Assembly (NCBI GenBank): GCA_003649715.1
Contig: QMSS01000043.1
Coordinates: 1 to 10,533 of the forward strand
DNA: 10,533 nt
Reading direction: 5' to 3'
Source: Thermoplasmata archaeon
Lineage (GTDB): Archaea > Thermoplasmatota > E2 > DHVEG-1
Part shown: positions 1 through 7,149 of the stretch, in pieces
Layout: the number at the start of each line of letters is the position of its first letter
How positions within the stretch are numbered: the first letter of the stretch is position 1
Notes under the pieces: model-generated
What the model was told of the DNA's origin: nothing
Databases searched by the model: none
The model's input: the letters and a program-made list of their open reading frames with translations, nothing else
Translations under genes and position numbers: made by a program

Positions 1-1238
1 TTTTAACTGATATGGATCATGCTGAGAGTGTTGAACTGATTCGCAATAAATGTCCTTCCCTGAAGTATTTGATGCTTGTTGATGGCAAACGTGATGGATG
101 GATCAGTTTTGATGAGGAGATGAAGAAAGCCTCTAGGAATCTTAAACCCAGTGATGTCGGCAGAACTCGTTCTGATGATCCAATGCTTATCTATTTTACA
201 TCTGGCACAACCGGACCGCCTAAGATGGTACTTCATACACATAGCTATCCACTGGGTCATGAGGTCACTGCTCGTTTTGCACAGGCTCTCACTAAATGTG
301 ATCTACATTGGACTGTCTCCGAAACAGGTTGGGCGAAAGCTGCTTGGGGTAAACTTTTTGGTCAAATGATCGTCGGTGCTGCCATTATACAATGGGAAAC
401 ACCTGGTCGTTTTGACCCAGATGGGCTACTACAGGCTATGGAAAAATATGGTGTCACAACATTTTGCGCTCCACCTACAGTCTACCGTATGCTAATACAA
501 CTTGATCTATCCAAATATGACCTCAAACTACGTCATTGCATGAGCGCAGGTGAACCACTCAACCCAGAAGTAATACGTGTCTGGAAAAAACATTTTGGAC
601 TAGAGATCTATGATTTCTATGGTCAAACTGAGACTGTATGCGTGCTATCAAACTATCCTTTTATGCCAATAAAATATGGATCAGTAGGAAAACCCACGCC
701 AGGTCATGATGTTAGAATCGTCGATGATAATGGAAATGAACTTCCACCCAACGAAGTGGGAAACATCGCTCTCTACATAGGAAAAGAAAGACCACCTGGA
801 CTGTTTAAAGAATACTGGAAAGACGAAGAGGCAATGAAAAACGCCTTCAGAGGAGATTACTACTTCACAGGAGATCTAGGATACAAGGACGAGGAGGGAT
901 ACTTCTGGTTTGTGGGACGAAAAGATGATGTAATAAAATCCTCTGGATATCGCATAGGACCATTTGAGGTAGAATCAGCCCTAATGGAACATGATGCAGT
1001 AGCTGAATGCGCAGTTGTAGGCGTACCAGATCCAAATGGATTACGAGGAAATGTAGTCAAAGCATTTATAGTATTAGCCAAAGGATACAAGCCATCAGAT
1101 ACTCTGACCAAGGAGCTACAAGATCATGTGAAAAAAGTAACCGCACCATACAAATATCCACGTATAATAGAATATGTCGATGAACTTCCTAAAACTATCT
1201 CCGGCAAAATACTTCGGCGGGAATTAAGAAAAAAATAA
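1..1238 (+). CDS. AMP-forming medium/branched-chain acyl-CoA synthetase, 5'-truncated by the window edge
   Basis: Predicted to activate a free carboxylic acid to its CoA thioester through an acyl-adenylate. The frame is open to the window edge (Leu-Thr-Asp before the first Met at 12). The visible 408 residues start shortly before the ATP-binding loop, and relatives are about 550 residues long, so roughly 150 N-terminal residues lie outside. Counting from that Met: phosphate loop TSGTTGPPK 63-71; YGQTE adenine-binding motif 203-207; TGD 286-288; GRKDD hinge 302-306; C-terminal TISGK with the adenylation lysine K399. The segments VSETGWAKAAWGKLFG and APPTVYRMLIQ resemble the MACS/ACSM group rather than acetyl-CoA synthetase. 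From family knowledge, a Methanosarcina acetivorans relative prefers 2-methylbutyrate. The exact substrate cannot be read here; isovalerate or 2-methylbutyrate would suit the nearby leucine genes. It converges on the next gene with six bases between stop codons. Confidence 0.9.
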   Translation, partial: LTDMDHAESVELIRNKCPSLKYLMLVDGKRDGWISFDEEMKKASRNLKPSDVGRTRSDDPMLIYFTSGTTGPPKMVLHTHSYPLGHEVTARFAQALTKCDLHWTVSETGWAKAAWGKLFGQMIVGAAIIQWETPGRFDPDGLLQAMEKYGVTTFCAPPTVYRMLIQLDLSKYDLKLRHCMSAGEPLNPEVIRVWKKHFGLEIYDFYGQTETVCVLSNYPFMPIKYGSVGKPTPGHDVRIVDDNGNELPPNEVGNIALYIGKERPPGLFKEYWKDEEAMKNAFRGDYYFTGDLGYKDEEGYFWFVGRKDDVIKSSGYRIGPFEVESALMEHDAVAECAVVGVPDPNGLRGNVVKAFIVLAKGYKPSDTLTKELQDHVKKVTAPYKYPRIIEYVDELPKTISGKILRRELRKK

Positions 1239-1259
1239 AAATATCTATTTTTTACTTTT
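1229..1259. terminator. Bidirectional T-rich ends of convergent genes
   Basis: The two convergent stop codons are six bases apart. On the plus strand a T6 run (1248-1253) and a T4 run (1256-1259) follow the synthetase stop. On the minus strand the reductase stop is followed by T5-A-T7 (1241 down to 1229). There is no stem-loop, which fits archaeal poly-U termination. Each terminator would lie within or beside the end of the opposing gene. Function is inferred from composition and position only. Confidence 0.45.
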
Positions 1260-2468
1260 AAACTTGTCTTTTAGATATAAATACAAAATATGCTGTATCA
1301 TCTTCCATCTATATCCCATGATATTTGACTGCCCTATTATGATATCATAAAGCATGTCAGTAGTTTTTTTATCACTTTCTATAAGTCTAAAAATTTTTTC
1401 ATTTTTTCTACCCCAACGTCGTTTTGATATACGGAAGAGTATCTTCATCTCTCTACCAAAATCTTTCTCCCAGATCTGTTGATATCTAGACAAAAACTTT
1501 GCACTAGTATCACCGGTCTCTAAAGATTTAGTGACAACATCTGCAGCTATTTTACCAGACGACATAGCATAATAGATACCCTCACCAGTAGCTGGATTTG
1601 CCAGTCCAGCTGCATCCCCACATAGAACGATTCTATTAGAACATATTTTCTTAGCTGGGTATATAGGCAATGCAGCTCCTTTTACCTCCTCCACCTTGAT
1701 GTTATCAGGTATTACACCAGTTTTTCTGAGAATTTTTATATACATTGTGTAGACTTCTTTTAGATTCATTTTTTTCTTTAGTCTATTTTTTACTGCATGT
1801 TGAAACTCAGCAACACCAATATTTATGCGTTCCTTCTTTGGGAAGACCCAGCCGTATCCACAGATGCCCTGTATGTTGAAGTGCAGATAACCTAGCCTCT
1901 TTTCAGTAAAAAACCGATCGAGTATTTCTTTGCTCATTTGGTATTCCTGAAATATACATATGCATATGTTTCTACGGTTTTGTATCATCCCAGATTTTTT
2001 TGCGATATTACTCCATATTCCATCAGCCCCAATAACTATCTGAGATTCAATATGCTCTCCATTGTTCAACGTGACTCTAGTTTTGTCTCTTAGTATTTTG
2101 ATATCCTCAGCAGACCTGTTATCTATAAAAACTGCTCCGCTGTTAACAGCTAGTTTTACTAATCCATGATCAAATTTTTTTCTTATAACCATTGCGAGAA
2201 GAGGTTCATTTTTTTGTAACTCCACTCTATATTTTAATGAGGGGGAATATGCATAACCGCCATACAAATATGAGTCTATTAGATCATCTTCTTCTCTTAG
2301 ATATCTGAATCTTTTTAGGGTTCTTAGTGGTATTCCTCCACCGCATGGTTTGTCACGTGGGAATCTGTCTTTATCTATCAACAGTACTTTTACTCCTTTT
2401 TCTGCGAGGAATTTTGCAGTGGTTGAACCAGCAGGGCCAGCGCCAACAACGGTTACGTCAAATTTCAT
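1245..2468 (-). CDS. Geranylgeranyl reductase family FAD-dependent oxidoreductase
   Basis: A 407-residue flavoprotein of the geranylgeranyl reductase family. In archaea such enzymes saturate the double bonds of isoprenoid chains in membrane lipids or quinones, using FAD and an external electron donor. The N-terminal Rossmann motif GAGPAG is at residues 9-14, with the acidic end of the second strand at IDKD 31-34. PCGGGIP 41-47 carries the family's conserved cysteine region. GADGIWS 147-153 and LCGDAAGLANPATGEG 282-297 are the second and third FAD-contact motifs. GYGWVFPK 204-211 matches the substrate-pocket motif of the family. There is no membrane segment, though the C-terminal 60 residues are basic. 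The ATG at 2468 gives the normal N-terminus but lacks a clear ribosome binding site. It lies 100 bases after the carboxyltransferase gene on the same strand. Many archaea have several paralogues, so lipid saturation is likely but not certain. Confidence 0.85.
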   Translation of the reverse strand: MKFDVTVVGAGPAGSTTAKFLAEKGVKVLLIDKDRFPRDKPCGGGIPLRTLKRFRYLREEDDLIDSYLYGGYAYSPSLKYRVELQKNEPLLAMVIRKKFDHGLVKLAVNSGAVFIDNRSAEDIKILRDKTRVTLNNGEHIESQIVIGADGIWSNIAKKSGMIQNRRNICICIFQEYQMSKEILDRFFTEKRLGYLHFNIQGICGYGWVFPKKERINIGVAEFQHAVKNRLKKKMNLKEVYTMYIKILRKTGVIPDNIKVEEVKGAALPIYPAKKICSNRIVLCGDAAGLANPATGEGIYYAMSSGKIAADVVTKSLETGDTSAKFLSRYQQIWEKDFGREMKILFRISKRRWGRKNEKIFRLIESDKKTTDMLYDIIIGQSNIMGYRWKMIQHILYLYLKDKFKSKK

Positions 2469-2488
2469 TTGAAATCAACTTATGGTTT

Positions 2489-2521
2489 GATTTTCTAAGT
2501 TGAAGAAAATCGAATTTTTTT
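2489..2521. repeat. Stem-loop plus T-run between the carboxyltransferase and reductase genes
   Basis: An 8-base inverted repeat, GATTTTCT (2489-2496) and AGAAAATC (2504-2511) around a 7-base loop, is followed on the plus strand by T7 (2515-2521). In plus orientation it resembles an intrinsic terminator, but no plus-strand gene ends here. On the minus strand it lies in the 100-base gap before the reductase start, where it could be an operator or promoter element. The stem is AT-rich, so it could also be chance. Confidence 0.35.
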
Positions 2522-2568
2522 ATTCTTCTAACACTATAATTACTATTTTTTGTTTTTCAATTGTTTTT

Positions 2569-4176
2569 TTACATTCTGAACACACCTGGTTTCCAATCAG
2601 GTATAGGTGCGTTTAAGGCTGCAGATATTCCAAGTCCAAGTACCATTCTTGTGTCAGCTGGATCAATGACGCCGTCATCCCATATCCGAGCTGTGCTGTA
2701 ATAAGGACTTCCCTCTTTTTCATATTTTTTGAGTATTGGATCTCTAATAGCTTTTTCCTCTTCCTCACTTAATATTTTTCCTTTTCTCCATAGCTGGTCG
2801 CGTTTTACTGTTAGCAGTACATTAGCTGCTTGTTCTCCTCCCATGACTGATATACGTGCATTGGGCCACATCCACAGTTGACGGGGATTGTATGCCCGGC
2901 CGCACATACCATAGTTTCCTGCTCCGAAGGATCCTCCGATTATGACTGTGAATTTTGGTACCTGAGCGCATGCTACTGCTGTGACCATTTTTGCTCCATC
3001 CTTTGCGATACCACCTGCTTCGTATTGTTTTCCGACCATAAAACCTGTGATGTTTTGGAGGAATACAAGTGGTATTTTCCTTTGGCAGCATATTTCTATG
3101 AAATGTGTTCCTTTGAGAGCGGATTCAGAGAAGAGTACGCCATTGTTTGCGAGTATACCAACTGGATATCCCATGATCCTTGCGAAGCCACATACAAGTG
3201 TTGTGCCATACAATGCTTTGAATTCATGAAACTTGGATCCATCGACTATCCGTGCAATGATTTCTTTGACGTCAAAGGGTTTACGTAGATCCTTAGGTAT
3301 GATGCCATAGATTTCTTTTATATCATATAGTGGTTCCTCTGGTTTTGTAACATCCAGACGGGTTTTTTCTGGTCTATTAAGGTTTTCTACAATGTTTCGT
3401 GTTATACGGATAGCATCCATGTCGTTTTCTGCATAATGATCTGTAACTCCACTTTGTCTGCAGTGTACATCTGCACCGCCTAGTTCCTCAGCGGTTACTT
3501 CTTCACCTGTTGCGGCCTTGACAAGTGGTGGTCCTCCGAGGAATATTGTTCCAGTTCCTTTTACTATCACTGTTTCATCAGACATAGCTGGTACATATGC
3601 GCCACCTGCTGTGCATGATCCCATAACCACAGCTATCTGTGGTATACCCATGGCGGACATTCTAGCCTGATTGTAAAATATGCGTCCAAAATGTTCTCTG
3701 TCCGGGAACACTTCATCCTGCATGGGTAGGAAGGCTCCTCCAGAGTCCACGAGGTAGATACAGGGCAGGTTGTTTTCCATAGCTATTTCCTGCGCTCTCA
3801 GATGTTTTTTCACTGTTATAGGATAGTAGGTTCCACCAGTGACAGTTGCATCATTTGCTACTATGACTACTTCTCGTCCATGGATGATTCCTATTCCAGT
3901 TACAATACCAGCGCATGGCGCCTTGTTGTCATACATGTCATATGCGGCTAGTGGGTTGAACTCCATAAATGGTGTGTTGGGGTCGAGCAATGCTTCTATT
4001 CTTTCTCGAACCAGCATCTTGTTACGAGATTTATGGAGTCTTATTTTTTCTTCTCCACCTCCTTTTGCAGCCTTAGCGATTTTTTCTTTTAGATCCTTGA
4101 CAAGCCTCTCATAATGTTCATAGTTTTCTTTAAACTCCTTGCTAGATGTATTTATATGGCTTTCGATCACATCCAT
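2569..4176 (-). CDS. mccB: 3-methylcrotonyl-CoA carboxylase, carboxyltransferase (beta) subunit
   Basis: Transfers the carboxyl group from carboxybiotin to an acyl-CoA, most likely 3-methylcrotonyl-CoA giving 3-methylglutaconyl-CoA (leucine degradation). At 535 residues it has the usual length of bacterial and mitochondrial MCC beta. The N-terminal half binds CoA: GGTYYPITVKKHLRAQEIA 114-132, YLVDSGGAFLP 141-151, and the oxyanion-type SCTAGGAYVPAMSDE 187-201. The stretch GTIFLGGPPLVKAATGEEV (209-227) is typical of MCC. The C-terminal half binds biotin: FLQNITGFMVG 372-382 and GGSFGAGNYGMCGRAYNPRQ 414-433. The bulky F417 fits MCC rather than geranyl-CoA carboxylase, which as I recall has glycine in that pocket. 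The ATG at 4176 is preceded by GAGG at 11 bases. It lies 31 bases after the biotin carrier gene and closes the cluster. Propionyl- or acetyl-CoA specificity is less likely given the MCC-type motifs and the neighbouring hydratase. Confidence 0.92.
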   Translation of the reverse strand: MDVIESHINTSSKEFKENYEHYERLVKDLKEKIAKAAKGGGEEKIRLHKSRNKMLVRERIEALLDPNTPFMEFNPLAAYDMYDNKAPCAGIVTGIGIIHGREVVIVANDATVTGGTYYPITVKKHLRAQEIAMENNLPCIYLVDSGGAFLPMQDEVFPDREHFGRIFYNQARMSAMGIPQIAVVMGSCTAGGAYVPAMSDETVIVKGTGTIFLGGPPLVKAATGEEVTAEELGGADVHCRQSGVTDHYAENDMDAIRITRNIVENLNRPEKTRLDVTKPEEPLYDIKEIYGIIPKDLRKPFDVKEIIARIVDGSKFHEFKALYGTTLVCGFARIMGYPVGILANNGVLFSESALKGTHFIEICCQRKIPLVFLQNITGFMVGKQYEAGGIAKDGAKMVTAVACAQVPKFTVIIGGSFGAGNYGMCGRAYNPRQLWMWPNARISVMGGEQAANVLLTVKRDQLWRKGKILSEEEEKAIRDPILKKYEKEGSPYYSTARIWDDGVIDPADTRMVLGLGISAALNAPIPDWKPGVFRM

Positions 4177-4207
4177 AAGATACCAGGCCTCTTATTTTTG
4201 TCCATCA

Positions 4208-4729
4208 TTATTGTTTCTTCCTCTTTTTTTCTATCTCAACAGTGATCTCCCCCATGTCTATCTGATCGTTTTCTCTGAAATTAATCCTTTTTATCCTTCC
4301 ATCATATGGCGCTCTAATGAGATACTCCATTTTCATGGATTCTATAACCATTAATACATCTCCTTTTTTGACTATATCTCCTTTTTTTGTTTTGACACGC
4401 ACAACTCTGCCTGATATAGGTGATGTTAGATCCCCTTCTTTTCTACTGCTTTTTTTCATTCCTGTTAGCTGGATACGTTTGACTCTGAACACATCGCCAT
4501 CGATAAATACGAATCTGTTATCTCCATTCTCAGATATGACACATTTGATAATTCTATCGCCAAGTCTTATTTTAAGATAACCTGGTTTTATCTCATGTGC
4601 CTCTACAGTGTAGATGTTGTTGTTGTAGGTTACAAAGTATTGGTTTTTTTTTCGTTCCACCTCAATATTGTAGACATGGCTGTTGTGTTCATAGTTGATA
4701 AACATATTTTTTATACTCCTATTCTCCAT
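4208..4729 (-). CDS. Biotin carboxyl carrier protein of the acyl-CoA carboxylase
   Basis: Carries biotin between the biotin carboxylase and the carboxyltransferase. The 173 residues form two parts. Residues 1-90 are a beta-rich stretch like the BT domain that joins carboxylase and carrier in fused MCC alpha subunits. Residues 98-168 are the biotinyl domain, with ESMKM at 130-134; K133 is the predicted biotinylated lysine, flanked by the hairpin residues SPISG (103-107) and APYDG (140-144). The C-terminus is lysine-rich. The ATG at 4729 overlaps the end of the carboxylase gene by 19 bases and directly follows an in-frame TAG. A second ATG (residue 9, at 4705) has GGAG 10 bases upstream and would remove the overlap, so the start is ambiguous. 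Length and separate coding match the AccB type of Sulfolobales. It should be a substrate of the BirA encoded at 9397-10356. Confidence 0.9.
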   Translation of the reverse strand: MENRSIKNMFINYEHNSHVYNIEVERKKNQYFVTYNNNIYTVEAHEIKPGYLKIRLGDRIIKCVISENGDNRFVFIDGDVFRVKRIQLTGMKKSSRKEGDLTSPISGRVVRVKTKKGDIVKKGDVLMVIESMKMEYLIRAPYDGRIKRINFRENDQIDMGEITVEIEKKRKKQ

Positions 4730-6213
4730 CTACCCGCATGTCTCCATGGGGAATGAGGATCAGCCTCTTTGTATCTAACAACCTCTTCTCTACCTGGATG
4801 CATAGAGTCGTATACTGCAAGTGCTATTAGCGCGTCAACTGGTAGTCCATCTTTGGATAATGTCCAGTTTTTGAAATGATTTTCTATAAAATGGGTGGTG
4901 ATATCACCTTTTCTGAAAGCCTTATGTTCTAGAACCTTTCTGAGAAAAGGTATGTTAGTTGTCACGCCAAGAACCACATATCTTGATAATGCCCAGATCA
5001 TCTTGTCTATCGCATCATCACGGTTTTCTCCATATACTATTAGCTTGGACAAAAGTGGGTCATAGTATGATGTTATCTCCATACCTGTTTCTACACCAGT
5101 GTCATTCCTGATGTTGGGGCCGGTTGGTACCTCTATTTTTTCCAAGACACCGATACTTGGAAGAAAACCATTAGATGGGTCCTCAGCATATATTCTGCAT
5201 TCTATTGCATGACCACGTTGTGTTAACTCATGTTGTTTGAGTGTGAGTTCCATTCCAGCTGCGATGCGTAGCTGCCATTTCGCGATATCTATGCCAGTGG
5301 TTGCCTCAGTAATAGGATGTTCTACCTGTAGACGGGTGTTCATTTCCATAAAATAGAAATTGAGGTCTCCATCAACCATGAACTCTATTGTTCCAGCATT
5401 GGTGTAGCCTACAGCCTTAGCGGCAGCTACGGCTGCTCTGCCCATCCTGTCTCTGAGCTCTGGTGTCATCACTGGAGATGGTGTTTCCTCTATGATTTTC
5501 TGATGTCTCCTCTGTATTGAGCATTCTCTCTCAAAAAGATGAACAATGTTTCCATGTTCATCTGCGAGTATCTGAAACTCTATGTGTCTAGGTCTGTCTA
5601 GATATTTTTCTAAAAATATGCTGTCGTTTCCAAATGCGGATTTTGCTTCTCTCTTTGCGCTTTCTATAGCCTCTTCTAGGTATTCTTCAGAATGTACAAT
5701 CTTCATGCCTTTACCGCCGCCGCCAGCTGTAGCCTTAACAAGTAATGGAAAACCAATTTTTTTCCCCTCTTTAACCAGAGTGGATATGTCCTGCCTAAGA
5801 CCATGATATCCAGGTATAACTGGTACATCTGCTTTTTCCATAGTCTTTTTTGCTTTTATCTTGTCCCCCATCAATGCTATGACTTCTGGTTTTGCTCCGA
5901 TAAACTTGATTCCAGAGTCCTCACAGGCCTGAGCGAAATCAGGATTCTCAGCGAGAAAACCATATCCTGGATGTATAGCCTCCGCTCCAACAGATTCTGC
6001 TGCATCTATGATCTTAGAAATATTAAGATAACTTTCAGAGGGTGTGGGGTCACCGAGATTAACTGTCTCATCCGCTATCTGGACATGCGGTGCCTTTGAG
6101 TCAACATCTGAATACACTGCAACAGTTTTTATCCTCATCTCCTGACATGCCTTTATGATCCTAACAGCTATCTCCCCTCTATTGGCTATCAACACTTTGC
6201 TGAACAATTTCAA
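4711..6213 (-). CDS. Biotin carboxylase subunit of methylcrotonyl-CoA carboxylase (ATP-grasp)
   Basis: Carboxylates the biotin of the carrier protein using ATP and bicarbonate. In the 500-residue form the order is: the N-terminal domain FSKVLIANRGEIAVRI; HPGYGFLAENP near 81-91; the ATP-grasp glycine loop KATAGGGGKGMK near 160-171; EKYLDRPRHIEFQI near 202-215; ERECSIQRRHQKIIEE near 228-243; the metal-binding and catalytic EMNTRLQVEH near 290-299; and the C-terminal biotin carboxylase domain to about 450. The last residues, SPWRHAGRWRIG, resemble the linker after the carboxylase region in MCC alpha. The preferred start is TTG at 6213: it overlaps the hydratase stop as TTGA, follows GAGGTGG by 9 bases, and gives the standard N-terminus MKLFSKVLIANRGE. 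A GTG at 6225 in the same frame would overlap its own ribosome site, so it is less likely. The 3' end overlaps the carrier gene by 19 bases. Confidence 0.92.
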   Translation of the reverse strand: MKLFSKVLIANRGEIAVRIIKACQEMRIKTVAVYSDVDSKAPHVQIADETVNLGDPTPSESYLNISKIIDAAESVGAEAIHPGYGFLAENPDFAQACEDSGIKFIGAKPEVIALMGDKIKAKKTMEKADVPVIPGYHGLRQDISTLVKEGKKIGFPLLVKATAGGGGKGMKIVHSEEYLEEAIESAKREAKSAFGNDSIFLEKYLDRPRHIEFQILADEHGNIVHLFERECSIQRRHQKIIEETPSPVMTPELRDRMGRAAVAAAKAVGYTNAGTIEFMVDGDLNFYFMEMNTRLQVEHPITEATTGIDIAKWQLRIAAGMELTLKQHELTQRGHAIECRIYAEDPSNGFLPSIGVLEKIEVPTGPNIRNDTGVETGMEITSYYDPLLSKLIVYGENRDDAIDKMIWALSRYVVLGVTTNIPFLRKVLEHKAFRKGDITTHFIENHFKNWTLSKDGLPVDALIALAVYDSMHPGREEVVRYKEADPHSPWRHAGRWRIGV

Positions 6214-6229
6214 ATCAAATTCCACCTCG
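6207..6229 (-). promoter_or_regulatory. Ribosome binding site and TTGA stop/start overlap coupling hydratase and carboxylase
   Basis: GAGGTGG (6229-6223) lies inside the last codons of the hydratase gene. Nine bases later comes TTGA, where the carboxylase start TTG (6213-6211) overlaps the hydratase stop TGA (6212-6210). This decides the carboxylase start and implies translational coupling. The alternative GTG at 6225 sits within the GAGGTGG itself. Confidence 0.6.
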
Positions 6230-6995
6230 GTTTTCTCTTATCCAGAAAAGCATTGATCCCCTCCTGACCCTCATTAGAAACACGTAACTCAGCTATTTTT
6301 TCCACAGTAAAATCCTTGTATCTCTCCGCATCCATTCTGAGATACATATCAACAAGTTTTTTTATCTCCTGTATAGCCTTAGGGCCAGATGATCTAATAA
6401 GATCGATATATTCGTTGACTTTAGAATCAAGTTGATCCTCAGGTATAACATGGTCTATCAAACCTATTTCCTTTGCGTATGATGAGTTAAATCTTTCACC
6501 TGTTATAAACAGTCGTCTCATATTAGCTGTTCCAATGCGTCTCACCACGTATGTCGATATAACTGCTGGTATGATACCAAGCTTAACTTCACTAAAAGCA
6601 AATTTGAGATCTGGAATGGCGATGTTTATGTCGCATACTGCCACAAGACCTAGTCCTCCTCCAAATGCATGACCATTTATACGTCCTATCACGGGCTTAG
6701 GAGAACTGTAGATGGTTTCATAGAGATCAAGCAGCATCCGGCTGTCTCTAATGTTTTCCTCTCTGGAAAAACCTGCCATGCTTTTCATCCAGTTGAGATC
6801 AGCACCTGCACAGAAGGATCTGCCATTGCCTGTCAGTACAATCACTCTAATATTTCTATCCGCATTTAATTTTTTAAAACAAAGGATGAGTTCCTTCATA
6901 AGCCGCTCATTCATTGCATTGTGAACCTCAGGTCTATCCAAAGTGATAGTGACGGTATCCGCAGTTTGTGTGACCTGTAATGTGTCATATTTCAT
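6210..6995 (-). CDS. liuC: Methylglutaconyl-CoA hydratase (crotonase superfamily)
   Basis: Predicted to hydrate 3-methylglutaconyl-CoA to 3-hydroxy-3-methylglutaryl-CoA, the step after methylcrotonyl-CoA carboxylase. The 261 residues have the crotonase fold. The oxyanion-hole segments are CAGAD 62-66 and HAFGGGLG 109-116. The catalytic glutamate is E136 in FSEVKLGIIPAVIS. The stretch ADLNWMKSMAGFSREEN (65-81) is a strong mark of the LiuC/AUH group and is absent from ordinary enoyl-CoA hydratases. The first glutamate of the classic pair is replaced in GGGLGL, as is usual for this group. The ATG at 6995 follows AGGAGG (7012-7007) by 11 bases. It is the first gene of the carboxylase cluster, and its last codons hold the ribosome binding site of the next gene, so translation is probably coupled. 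Isohexenylglutaconyl-CoA hydratase of terpene breakdown is a less likely alternative. Confidence 0.88.
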   Translation of the reverse strand: MKYDTLQVTQTADTVTITLDRPEVHNAMNERLMKELILCFKKLNADRNIRVIVLTGNGRSFCAGADLNWMKSMAGFSREENIRDSRMLLDLYETIYSSPKPVIGRINGHAFGGGLGLVAVCDINIAIPDLKFAFSEVKLGIIPAVISTYVVRRIGTANMRRLFITGERFNSSYAKEIGLIDHVIPEDQLDSKVNEYIDLIRSSGPKAIQEIKKLVDMYLRMDAERYKDFTVEKIAELRVSNEGQEGINAFLDKRKPRWNLI

Positions 6996-7006
6996 GCCTT
7001 CTTTTT

Positions 7007-7068
7007 CCTCCTAATAGCCATTATATCTCGTTTTTTGTATAATATTGACCATTCATTTTTTTATATTT
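7007..7068 (-). promoter_or_regulatory. Candidate promoter and ribosome binding site of the MCC cluster
   Basis: The 154-base gap before the hydratase (6996-7149) is AT-rich. An archaeal TATA-like AAATATAAAA lies at 7068-7059 on the minus strand, which would start transcription near 7036 and leave a leader of about 40 bases. Other AT-rich blocks (TATTATAC near 7044-7037, GATATAAT near 7028-7021) are possible alternatives. The leader ends in AGGAGG (7012-7007). I see no convincing BirA operator here. The box is chosen by composition and spacing only. Confidence 0.4.
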
Positions 7069-7133
7069 CAGCCTGCTCGATTATATGGTGGGTTACATAA
7101 ATGTTTCTACGGATTTTTACAGCAATTGTCGAC

Positions 7134-7139
7134 AAAAAA
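7134..7139 (-). terminator. Possible poly-T terminator after the second crotonase gene
   Basis: About ten bases past the crotonase stop, the minus strand reads TGTGTTTTTTGTCG, with a T6 run and no stem-loop. This could be an archaeal-type terminator separating the gene from the MCC cluster, and it agrees with the separate promoter candidate downstream. The run is short and the support weak. Confidence 0.3.
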
Positions 7140-7149
7140 CACATTTTTT

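Noticed and set aside
12..12. Met codon at 12 as the true start of the acyl-CoA synthetase
   Set aside because: The frame is open upstream to the window edge and about 150 N-terminal residues of the family are missing, so the gene is cut by the window rather than short.
3279..3285. GGTTTAC inside the carboxyltransferase gene
   Set aside because: It lies in conserved coding sequence, has no GTAAACC partner at the right distance and is not near a promoter.
2878..3288. 136-codon plus-strand open frame within mccB
   Set aside because: It is a shadow of a highly conserved minus-strand gene; its cysteine-rich translation has no recognisable motif and no ribosome binding site was apparent.
7088..7105. 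GGTTACATAA-like sequence before the MCC cluster as a second BirA box
   Set aside because: It lacks a T of the consensus half and has no matching left half, so BirA control of the MCC cluster through this site is not supported.
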